A stretch of DNA of 64,000 nt from Sarocladium kiliense (lineage: Eukaryota > Ascomycota > Sordariomycetes > Hypocreales > Sarocladiaceae): NCBI GenBank assembly GCA_030734395.1, contig JAUZTG010000028.1, forward strand, positions 248,001-312,000, read 5' to 3'. The notes below the pieces were generated by a model. It did no database searches, was not told the origin of the DNA, and saw only the letters and a list, made by a program, of their open reading frames with translations. Within the stretch, counting starts at the first letter, position 1, and each line of letters opens with the position of its first letter. Below, in pieces: positions 1-9,972 of the stretch. The position numbers and the translations under genes were made by a program.

Positions 1-536
1 AACAGCACACTACGATGATCTGGTTGACAAGAGATCTCAATCTCGCATTGTACATTCTTTGTTCTGTTGGAGGTCTTCCTATGTTCCATCCATGCTCTCC
101 CGCATGCCGTGACCATGCCGTTTCGTGAAATGAGACAAAGACGATGCAACGCCAAATGCCGTTTGGTTGTTTTTTTCTTTTCCCGTTCCGCCCTTTCCCC
201 GTGGTTTGCGTACAGCAAGAATAATTGTCACACATGGAAATCAAGGTAACAACAAACTCCCGCTTAAAACATGTTTTTCATCTCCCTTTTTGTTTCCAGC
301 CCTCCCTCGTGATGTGAAGAACAAAAACCCCCTCAATGAGGGCGGATCGCAAGCAAATTCAATCATGCAAAAAGGGCAATAGGCATGAGAGCCAAGGCAC
401 ATATGGGCCATTATGTGGTCCGGAGTGCAGGCCTCTGCGCCGAAAGACGCCGCCATGCCACGGTGTACAATCGTCTTCGGGCGATGCGCTGCGAGGCGTG
501 GGATGTAAGCCGGACCGCCGATCGACGTCGGGTGTT
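1..536. other. 3' flank, no gene recognised
   Basis: This stretch lies downstream of the stop of the minus-strand RGG-tailed gene and probably holds its 3' UTR. Short open frames occur on both strands, but none shows a recognisable domain or a sensible intron pattern. Confidence 0.5.
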
Positions 537-2088
537 CTACGACTCTTCGTTGCGGCGAGGGCCACGCTGCTGAGGCGCACCCGAGTTACGGTTGCCGCGT
601 CCACCGCGTCCACGACCACCCTCACCGCGACCACGTCCGCCACGCCACTCGCCACGGCCACGACCACGGAAGTTGCTGCTGCCATCACGCTCGTGACGAC
701 CACGGTTGCGCTGCACAGACTGGAAGCCATCATTAGGATCAGCCGGGGCGGGAGCAGCCTGCAGATAGTCAGTATGAAAAGCCAAATGGTACGGAATAAT
801 GCTGAAGCGCATACCTCTTGAGCAGGCTCAGGATGGTCATCCGCCCAGGACTGCTTGTTGGTATCAGCAGCAGGTGTTGCGTTAAGACCTGACTCCGTCT
901 CAGCAGGGTCACGAGGGACCTTGACGTCCACCCACTCCTGTGACGCGCTCATACCATTGTTGAGGTCCCAATGGCTCTCAGCCACAGGGTTCGCTGCCTC
1001 ATCGCTCACACTGGCATTGGCGATGCCGTTGGTGACGACCTCCACCTGCTGTCCGTTTGTAAGGGCCAGATCTCCACTCTCAAGCTCGTTCGCAGTGGCG
1101 TGCGCAACGGTAGGGTCGGTAGCAACCTCAGGCTGAGGCTCGGATTCCGCGGATGGTGCGCCTTCGGCGTAGACGGGTGACTTGTACTCCTGCGCTAGGG
1201 ATCTGACCTTGGAGTCTGCAGATAATCAGTAAGAAGCCAGAATGAATGGCAAGCTTGAGGGGTACCCATACATGAAGTTTGCAGCTGCTCTCCCGGTACG
1301 CTCAAGATCTGATCGTCCGAGCCCTCCACCAGCTTCAGCATAGAGCTGACCGCGCTCTCATCACCGGAGTAGATCGCCAGAAGGACGCCCTCGATAGCCT
1401 GGCTTTCGTCTGACTCGGGATCCTGTGCCTCCTCGCGACGGTACGCCGCAAGTCGGAGGAACTGAGAAAGGATGAGCAGGCTGTCCTGGAGGGTCTTCTT
1501 GCTATTGGCGGTAGCCTCAACGAGAGCATCGGCCTTTGCCTTCTCCACAGCCTTCTCCCACTCCGCCTTGTCTGCGTTTGCTCGGGACTTGTACTGCTCG
1601 TCGACCTTCAGGTACTGTGTGAGCTGCTCCTCGATCTGAGCAAGCTGAGCCTGAAGGGCAGGCTTCTTCTGGACCTGAGCCTTCTGATCGGCGTTGATTG
1701 TTTTGCTGGCAACGAGCTCGTCGAGGGTCTTGCCCTTGTGCTGGGCTACGATTTCTTCGACCTTAGAGGAATTGGACTGATGGCCATGGGTTAGTCATTG
1801 CTCAGAAGCACGTTGCGGGACTCGGAAGGACGCTCACAATTTTCTTGTTGATGTTGCGGATGTTTCTGTCATCAAATATTAGCCATTGACCTCAAGCAGA
1901 AGCGAACCCAGCATCACGTACTTCTGTAGCTCCTTGATGTAGGGGCTTTCGTAGGCGTCGCTTCCGGCATCGGCAGACTTGTCAACGGCAGAGGTGGCAC
2001 TCGGGGCGGGAGACTCGGTACGCTGAATGGCCTTGGTGGCCTTCTTCTTGGCGGACTTGGACGCAGGCTGGGTGGTGGATGCGGCCAT
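537..2088 (-). CDS. YAG7-like coiled-coil protein with RGG tail
   Basis: Spliced model of five exons, 2088-1922, 1865-1838, 1776-1272, 1215-815 and 758-537; every junction keeps phase, giving 440 residues. The N-terminus (1-45) is rich in Ala, Lys and Ser. A helical, charged core follows (about 50-235). The middle is acidic and Gln/Asn-rich, with the short motif QSWADDHPEP near the end of exon 4. The last exon carries a dense RGG/RGRG block (about 385-425), typical of RNA-binding tails. The core resembles the fungal YAG7-like dimerisation family; that name is from memory of the family, so moderate confidence. The RGG tail suggests RNA or ribosome association, by inference. Introns of 45-60 nt use consensus sites. 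The start ATG follows a stop-rich leader. Confidence 0.75.
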
Positions 2089-2975
2089 TTTGTGTTCAGA
2101 TTCAAGGGTGACGATGACGGGAAGGCAACTTCGATGAGGTTGGAGATCACGAGACTAGTTCGAGGCGACCGTTAGAAGTCGTTATTGGGCCAGGGAACGT
2201 TGAAAGAGGTAAATATAGGACTGTCAAGTCAAAGATGCAGGTTGACGGATGGAATTGAGGAGTCGAGCAGCAGGATCTCGGTGGAGAAGAGGCGATGGTG
2301 GTAGGAATCGTGGAGGGTTGTTGGGTGAAGTTGGAGACGAGGCAGCAACAGCGGCAGAGTTGACTGACTCGTGGTGGGATTTTCGGCCATTAGTACCTGA
2401 AGGGGATGCCTTGCAGGGACCGTAGCTGCCTGAGCGGGACCCCTGCACCACCAAGTACCGCCCGAGTGACAGGGCAACCAGCTGGCGTGGGTTTCTAGAA
2501 TCTGGCCGAAACTCGCAGATGGTCCATGCATTTATTGAATATTCATTGAAGGGCGCCCAATATCGACGAAAGCATTGCCATCAATAGAGCAGAATTAAGC
2601 TGATTGCTTTCGTATCGCGCCCGGCACATACTCTGTCATGTACTATTTGAACGTTGGAAACTACATGCCCGAATCGCCACGAAGCAGCCTGTGAGAACCA
2701 TGAGCTCCTGATACCCTTCGAATGTTCTGATGCCCCGTTATACCTCCCCACACCAGCTTCGGTGGCCTATCCAGCGTATCCACAACGCGTCGAATATGCT
2801 GCGCAACAGGTGCGTGGTGCAGCTGAAAGGCTGCTTTGATGATGTTGGTAGTTCTCGCGCGACCACAGCTGACATATGTGTCTGTGAGTCTGTTACTGGG
2901 AGCGCTGTGGCTGTTGTTTCTTGCAAGGGCTCTAAGATTTCTCCATCCGAAGTCATCTCCCTGATTTAAGTTGCC
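2089..2975. promoter_or_regulatory. Intergenic, promoter side of the RGG-tailed gene
   Basis: About 890 nt lie between the start of the RGG-tailed gene and the stop of the CENP-W gene, both on the minus strand. It should hold the promoter of the former and the terminator of the latter. Short frames here (for example on the minus strand at 2229-2531) have no recognisable features. Confidence 0.4.
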
Positions 2976-3398
2976 TCAACCCTTGAATCTGGCCAGCGTG
3001 TCCTGCAGAACCAAGCATTAGCATTTGCTCACTTATGAAGTCAAGGGAGCTTGAGGAGAGAACGTACCCGCGTGACCTTTCGGACGCTTCGTGCAGTCAA
3101 GCCACGATCCCCGGACTGCTTCGACTTGATCGCAGCCTCCTTCACCAAGCTGCGGCAACGTTAACGATAGTTCCATCAGCGCCTTCAAACAACGTCGAAA
3201 CTCACTTCTCCATGAAGAGTACGTAGTTCAAAAAGATCTGTGTCGCATTGTCAGTGGCCGCGGTTAGAGCTGGTTGACGCGCTAAGATTGTGAATCGCGT
3301 ACCGTGACGTCCGCATTTTTCTTGATGTTGCGGTTCGAATGGGCCTTAATGATCTTCTTGAGTGTGGCTTTCGGATAGGCTTTCTTTGCCAATGCCAT
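2976..3398 (-). CDS. CENP-W-like histone-fold kinetochore protein
   Basis: A four-exon gene that no single open frame reveals: 3398-3303, 3237-3206, 3149-3068 and 3002-2976. All junctions are in phase and give 78 residues. Exon 1 encodes MALAKKAYPKATLKKIIKAH, then SNRNIKKNADVT. Exon 2 encodes IFLNYVLFME, exon 3 NLVKEAA followed by a basic ARSVRKVTR segment, and exon 4 DTLARFKG and the stop. YPK-T-K-IIKAH, the helix IFLNYVLFM, LVKEAA and RKVT-DTL-KFKG are the hallmarks of CENP-W, the histone-fold partner of CENP-T in the inner kinetochore (CCAN). The length fits the family (about 80-100). An in-frame stop 36 nt upstream of the ATG fixes the start. Three introns in 240 coding bases is dense. 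The upstream 800 nt are shared with a divergent methyltransferase gene. Confidence 0.88.
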
Positions 3399-4194
3399 GA
3401 TTGCTCCTTCTGGCTTGGGCCAAATCGGTCAATGCGTTTGAGAGGTGATGTCTTGTTGTTGACGATGGCGTGGAGGATGTTCGACAACAGCCCCACTTTC
3501 GTTGACAGCAACGCACACGCGCTGCGTAACCCTCAGGGTTAGTTGCGCATCTGATTCTGCCTCGAATCAACCAGATGATTACTACTAGTGAACCATAGAA
3601 CAGTTTCATGGTGGAAAATACCTAGTAGAACTGACACTACAAAGGTAGAAAAGATCATAACAGAGCTGTACCGACTGGTCAAGTGCTGTTTCTGTGGCTG
3701 CAAGCTGAGACGAACTCCTCGATCTGTATATGCAGCTAAACAGCCACACTAGCCCAACGTCTTCGTTCTCTGAGCCCAGCTTTAGGTGCAGATTTCCACG
3801 TTCATACAATACACCATCGTTGAATTCCGGGGAGTTCTGGCATGCAAAACCCGGTGCTTAGCCAGAAGAGGCCTAAATCTCTTGGACTATCCAAGCGACA
3901 GGTGGTACTACGTAGCTTACCCCCAGTCCCGCAAGGATCACGATCGGCAGCCAATGTAACCAATCCAGCTGTCTCCGAGATGCATGACAACAAAGACTGA
4001 ACTGTCCAAGAACCTTGTAAAATCCTCATCGGCCCAATAATCTTCCATAGCAAGAATTCGTACCCCGCCTGCACTGGGATGGAACCGCTGATGTCTTAAT
4101 AATGTTCGCTGCCTTCGATGGCCATAAATCACCCTCCAACTACTGAACCTTCAATTGCACACGTATCGGCACTGAAGCATAATTAACGTTAAAA
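3399..4194. promoter_or_regulatory. Divergent promoter, CENP-W / methyltransferase
   Basis: About 800 nt separate the CENP-W start (minus) from the methyltransferase start (plus). No coding frame here is convincing. A bidirectional promoter is expected from the geometry, but I see no clear TATA box. Confidence 0.45.
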
Positions 4195-5672
4195 ATGACA
4201 TCTCCAGACTTGTCGAACCCAGAGTCCTCTGCTGGCATCCTGCCAGCTGCTCACTGGCAACACCATGCACCGGTATGGTAGTAACCCAAGCGCACGCCAC
4301 TCACATCCTACTGACACAATCTCAGGAACCGGAGCAGGATGAAGGCACAGCCTCATCTGACGAGAGTATAGCTTCATCAACAGCCTCGTTAACTTCCAGC
4401 ATTTTCGAGTACAGGAATCTCCACGGACGAACTTATCACGGGGAGGTGGGCAACGCAGAGTATTGGTACGACACTCATCCAACGACGTGAACCTCTTCGT
4501 TCGAGGAGACACGGATTGACACGCACAGGGCCGCCAACGACGAGCGACAGATGAAGTCGATGGACATCAAGTAAGTTATCGCTAAAGTGTCTCGGTTCGA
4601 TAGACCAGCCGTAGTCCATGAAGCTAAATCCCTGGTCTAGCCACCACGCCTTGACACTTGCATGTGGCGACAAACTATATATGGCGCCGTTGGACGAGCG
4701 GAAAGTCCAGAAAGTGATTGATATTGGGACTGGTACAGGTTCGTTGACCATCCATAGCCGTGATCCTGCGTAAACCGATGCTGACTTCTCCAAGGGATTT
4801 GGGCCATGTTAGTGTGAACGGGATTATAGAGTCACTTTCCAGTGCTGACTGCTCTTATAGTGATTTTGCAGATACACACCCTGGTGCAGAGGTCATTGGA
4901 ACAGATATCTCACCTATCCAGCCCGAATGGGTTCCACCAAACTTGAAGTTGTGAGTCCTCTGAGTGCCATATACACACACAACGCTGAGCTGACGTGGCC
5001 TTTTACTGACAACCCTTGCTCCTCTTTCAGTGAGTTGGAAGATTGCACCCGCGAATGGACGTTCCCTCCAAACTCGGCCGACTTCATTCACATGCGTTGG
5101 CTGCTCGGCAGCATCCAGGATTGGGATGCACTTCTCGCCCAGGCGTTCCGTTGCTGCAAGCCAGGTGGTTGGGTACAGAGTTTTGAACCATCGCCCGTGG
5201 TGAAGAGCGATGACGGTACTGTCAAGGAGGATTCTGCTCTTGGGCAATGGGGCAAATTCTTCATCAAGGGCGGAGCAAAGTCCGGTCGCTCCTTTACCGT
5301 GGTAGAAGACGGGTTGCAGAGGAAAGCCATGGAGGCTGCGGGATTTGTGGATATTGAGGAGTTCAACTTCAAGGTACGTTCCAGGTTACAAGCTGTTCAA
5401 CGATGTGTCAAGGAACTACGCTGACATGAACACGGTATCAGACGCCACATGGCACATGGCCGAAAGATCGCGACCTTAAGAAATTGGGAATGTATAATTC
5501 GGCAGTCTTGCTCTCTGACATTGAAGGCTACGTGCTGTTCATGGCCGATACACTCGGATGGTCGAATATGGAGATCCAGGCCTACATCGCCCATCTACGG
5601 AGTGAGGTCAAGTCGGGGAAGTTTCACTCATATTATCTGCAGAAAGTGATTTGGGGACGCAAGCCAGAGTAG
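4195..5672 (+). CDS. LaeA-like class I SAM methyltransferase
   Basis: Eight exons: 4195-4272, 4326-4465, 4529-4570, 4641-4738, 4795-4807, 4861-4950, 5031-5373 and 5442-5672. Phases agree throughout; the product is 344 residues. Exon 5 is a 13-nt microexon coding for the WA of GIWAID. The N-terminus (MTSPDLSNPESSAGILPA, then a Ser/Asp-rich stretch and SIFEYRNLHGRTYH) is typical of the fungal UMTA/TAM-type methyltransferases often found with secondary-metabolite genes. SAM-binding motif I is DIGTGTG (114-120), followed by EVIGTDISPIQP and PPNLKFELEDC. Substrate cannot be read from sequence. Family members are soluble nuclear or cytosolic proteins. No metabolite backbone gene is adjacent, so a role in a cluster is not supported here. 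Confidence 0.88.
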
Positions 5673-6049
5673 TCCATTAGAGAGCCATTTAGAGCATATC
5701 ATGCGCTTCGCATGGCTGATTGTCCTAGCTCTAGGAGCCTTGTAATATTCCGCTCTCAAGGATTGTGCCCAGTTAATAACCCGGCGCCAGACAGAACAAT
5801 CTAAGGGTAAGTCGGTGACACCACAACGTTTAGCTCCTCAAAGATAGGAACATTGTCTCTGAAGCCATTTAAGCTGAAGCTGTTGTCCGAGACTGCACGG
5901 TGCGAGGGAAGGATGCACTGTAGGGTCGCTGGCGGCATGAACTGAATGGCGGGGCACTTGCAGGCCCACCACCACCACAAGCTTTCTTTTGGCGACAGCT
6001 CCTTTCGCAGTCTGCCACCTGCACAACAACTCACAGCACACTGCCCAAC
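5673..6049. promoter_or_regulatory. Intergenic, promoter of prefoldin gene
   Basis: This 377-nt gap holds the 3' UTR of the methyltransferase and the promoter of the prefoldin gene. Nothing else is recognisable. Confidence 0.4.
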
Positions 6050-6660
6050 ATGTCTTCAATACTGCAGCGTCGCATGGTATGAATCTTGGCCAGGCATATT
6101 GACACAACGCAGGAAGCTAATTGCGTTGTCTACAGTTGTCGAAGGAGGACGAGGTGGGCGGAGACGAGGTTGAGGTCAGGAGGGAAGACCAGGACAAGAT
6201 CAACAAGTTCAGCCGCTTGCACCAGAGAGAGCTTGCGCTTGAGGAGGAGCTACAGGGAAAGAGCGTAAGTGTCCCTGGACGGAGGTAGCGAGTGCCATTG
6301 CGACGACACAGCACGCTGACATTGTGCACAGAAGGAGAAGGAGGAGCTCGAAGACGTGTCCACAGAGCTCGAGCTCGCCGACGAAGACGAGAAAGTCCAG
6401 TACGTCGATCCCATTACATACTCCAAAGGCCGAAAAGAAGGATATGCGCTGACATTTCAATCTGCAGGTACAAGATTGGCGACTCATTCTTCCACCTGCC
6501 ACTCGAACAGGCACAAGAGATGCTTACCACCGCAACGATCAGAGTCGAGGAGGACACGAACGAAATCGAGGAAAAGCTGGGAAACATCCGAGACGAGATG
6601 ACGAAGCTGAAGGTCGACCTGTACGCCAGGTTCGGGAAGCAGATCAACTTGGAGACATGA
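6050..6660 (+). CDS. Prefoldin subunit 4
   Basis: Four exons: 6050-6076, 6136-6264, 6332-6399 and 6468-6660, in phase, giving 138 residues. After a short start (MSSILQRRM) come REDQDKINKFSRLHQRE, a long helix, the central YKIGDSFFHLPLEQAQEML hairpin and a second acidic helix ending in the basic LYARFGKQINL tail. This is the standard beta-type prefoldin plan: two coiled-coil helices joined by a beta hairpin. Prefoldin is the hetero-hexameric cytosolic chaperone that passes nascent actin and tubulin to CCT. The length matches eukaryotic PFD4 (about 130-140). The first exon has only nine codons, so the gene is easily truncated by automated calls. Confidence 0.92.
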
Positions 6661-7806
6661 GTTATACAACGACGAAGACGAAATAGAATGATATCCCATA
6701 CAAACCAAGCCTCGTGCAGCAAGAGAAATGATGCAGGGTAATTTGAGAAGCAAAAACGAGGGGAATACTAGCAAAGCTCTGCTTGGGCCCATCCAAGCTG
6801 TGGAAGTTCGGCTTCGTCTGAACCGATAACCATTTCGACGAGGTTCACCGGTCAAAATTGATAGCATAGGAAGCACCAGAATCAATGCATCGAGTCCTGG
6901 GTTTCTTACGCGAACCGTTACTTTTCTCTGAGCTCCATGATCTTGAGCAGAGGGTCAGCCGTCACTCAACGTTCTCAACGCCCACACGACAGCTCGAATC
7001 ATCCAAACAAGACAAATCGTATGCAGCTTCAAGCAGACCATCCCATCAATCCATCCAATCCCTGGCGGAAAGTTTAAATGATGGGCACCTCATCTGGCGC
7101 AAAGAGCATGTCATTATCGCATGGCCCGTAGCCGGACCGGACCCCCCGCCCTCCGAAAAGCGGGTAACTTCATCCCCGGCTTGGAGCGATCTCGCAAGGA
7201 CATGGTGCAGCAGCCGACAAGCCATGTGTAGACACCTCTAGCAGTCAACAGTGGTTGACAGAGGTGAGAAGAACAGATAACATCCGATAAAGAAGCATAA
7301 AGAATAATTCCCACAGCCAGGAGACTTTAGGGATCTGACCGGATGAATGCTGTCACCCTCGCCTCCCCACAAACCCTCCGGCTTTATTCCCAGCTCCCCG
7401 GCCGTCTTAGCCCCGAAGTCGCCCTCCCATTCCCGGAGACAAACACTCTTGGCCATGCAGCCAGTCCTTTGCCCCCCCTTCGCCCGTTCAGATCTTCCTC
7501 TCGATCCAAATCTTGGATTTGTAATTCTATCATACTGCCATGAGGGGCATCCCTGAACTTGACTCCAACCTCCAAGTCGTGGAAAAGCTTTCAGCTTATA
7601 TGCTGCAGTCTATACAAGGTCGAGGACAAGCCCATTATATAGCTTCTTGCCCAGACCTCTAGGTCTCTCTCTTTGGGCCCATCGTCATAGCCGCGGTTCG
7701 ATAAGCCAGTTGACTCCAGGACCTCACAACGTTATCAGCCATTGACTCTTCAATTCCAACGCTCAACTTCTTGTGGTTGGAGACAAATTCTCATGAATAG
7801 ATCATC
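6661..7806. other. Intergenic, prefoldin 3' end to MFS promoter
   Basis: This 1.1-kb gap contains several chance open frames on both strands but no domain or plausible splice pattern. The last few hundred bases should hold the transporter promoter. Confidence 0.4.
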
Positions 7807-9692
7807 ATGACAGACAATGTCCCAAACGGGCACCAGCCCGAATCAGAGCGTAAGTAACAACTCACAACGATCATCGTCTGCCCTCGCTGACGCTACGCAC
7901 AGGCGGTCGTAGAAGAAGCAGCTATGGCCACGACCAAATCCACGCCCTCGAAGAAATCGAGACAACGTCCCAATTCGACGAAGAACAAGGGGCCACAGAT
8001 CGCGGCATAGGCGCCCTGCACCACATTCGCTCCCGAACAAGAAGTCGAACCAACGAAGTTGTCCTTCGCTGGGCACCCAATGACCCTGAGAACCCCTATA
8101 ACTGGCCGAACGTAGGTCTTTCCCGATGCCACTGAAGTTATTGCTCTGCCTAACAGTACCCAAGCGCAAGAAGAGCCTCGTTGTCCTCATCACAGCCTTC
8201 CTCGTCGTCAATTCAACAATGGGCTCCGCGCTGCCCTCTATGGCCATCCCTTTCATCGCAAGAACCTACGGCGTCACATCCGAGCAGCAACTCGTCCTCC
8301 CCATCTCCGTGTACCTCATCGGCTACGTTTTCGGCCCTATAATTTGGGGCCCTCTCAGCGAACATCTCGGTCGCCGATTGCTCACCATCCTCACGTTCGT
8401 CGCCTTCGCGCTCTTCACAATGGGATGTGCGTTGACACCCAGTTGGGCTGGACTGTTGGTCATGAGGATGTTTTGCGGTGTATTTGCTAGTTCACCAATT
8501 GCGATCGTGGCGGGCATTCTGGCGGATATCTACGGTGATCCTCTAACACGCGGCCGAGCATTCGCTGTTTTCATGGTGGTAAGTTCCCCTCTGCTCTGAA
8601 GCCTTTCCCACCATACCTATCATTATATTAACCTCATATCAGACCACCGTCTGGGGTCCCCTCCTCGCCCCCATCGTAAGCGGCTTCTCCGCTCCAACAA
8701 TCGGCTGGCGCTGGGTCTTCTGGATCGCCTTCATCTACGCCTGCAGCACCCTAATCCTCACCTTCTTCCTCCCCGAAACCTACGGTCCCATCCTCCTCGC
8801 CCGCCGCGCCAAAAACCTCCGCAAAGCTGATCCTATAGCAAACTCTCACGTCATCGCCCCTCGTGAGCTGGAGTCTACCGACCTCGCACAACTGTTGACA
8901 GTCGTCCTGACCAGACCTATACGCATGTTGTTCACTGAGCTGATTGTCTCGACGACTTGTGCGTATCTGTCTCTGGTCTATGCGGTGTTCTACATGTCTT
9001 TCCAAGCTTTCCCAATCATTTTCCAGGAGTTATATGGCCTGAGTCCAGGCGTCACTGGCCTGGCCTACCTCCCAATCGTGGGCGGGGCCGTCATATCGAT
9101 GCCCGTTTTCTGGTACTGGGACAGTGTCGTTGCGAACGCCAAAACTCGAGGCGCAGCCTGGGTCCAACGTGAAGAATACCGCCGTCTCCCCCTTGCCTGT
9201 ATCGGCGGTCCATGCTTCGTCGTCTCCCTGTTCTGGCTCGGTTTCAGTGCCCGATCCAGCGTCTCGTTCGTCGCACCCATGATGGCCGGCATCCCATTCG
9301 GCATGGGATTTCTTCTGATCTTCATGGCTTTGCTCAACTATCTCACGGATGCCTACGAAGTCTTCGCAGCTTCTGCAAATGCCGCAGCTTCAACTTGCCG
9401 GTCCCTTTTTGCTGTCGTGCTGCCCCTCGCCACTACCCGCATGTTCGCCAACCTTGGTATTGCAGGCGCATGCTCACTGCTCGGCGGACTCTCGGCTGTC
9501 ATGTGCATTCTGCCATGGCTTTTCATCTGGAAGGGCCCAGTGATCAGGTCCAAGTCGCGCTTCTGCATTGCCTTGAAGGAAAGGAAAGCAGAGGCTCAAC
9601 GACGAGAGGAAGAAGAGAACCGCAGGTTGGAACGCATAGCACAGTTAGAGAAGCACCACAATGAGGGCACTCCTCAAGACCCCAGCGACTAA
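7807..9692 (+). CDS. MFS transporter, DHA1 type
   Basis: Four exons: 7807-7849, 7903-8115, 8157-8578 and 8643-9692, in phase, 575 residues. The N-terminal tail (about 1-90) is hydrophilic and Arg/Glu-rich, ending in the WAPNDPENPYNWP motif that precedes helix 1 in fungal DHA1 proteins. Visible motifs are GPLSEHLGRR between helices 2 and 3 (motif A) and TTVWGPLLAPIVSGF with WRWVFWI in helix 5 (motif C). A large loop and a second six-helix half follow, then a charged, Glu/Arg-rich C-terminal tail. Twelve membrane segments are expected in the plasma membrane. Relatives export drugs, polyamines or metabolites by proton antiport; the substrate here is unknown. The exon 2 donor was placed at 8115/8116 because only that keeps frame into exon 3. 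Confidence 0.88.
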
Positions 9693-9972
9693 GCATGCGG
9701 GAGCTACGAATTTGTGGATGAAAGAACTGGTTAATCAAGATCCATTTCCTATAATAAGCTTCTGTTATCCCTACAAGCCATTCATTAAAGTCAAGAGTGA
9801 CATGCATTTGTAGTATGTTTCCAGAGTCCGACTTGCTTCTTTCGGGGAACGATATAGACACTTTGATGGTTCCGCTTGCTAAGCGGTCAGGGAAGCCAAA
9901 TCAATGGCCATGTCGGCATTATTCGAAATCACAGTTGTGGATTATCGCTACAATCGGTTCAAGTCAAATGGT

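Noticed and set aside
359..1045. 228-codon minus-strand open frame
   Set aside because: It is the fourth exon of the RGG-tailed gene read through its intron and then out of frame; the spliced model explains it.
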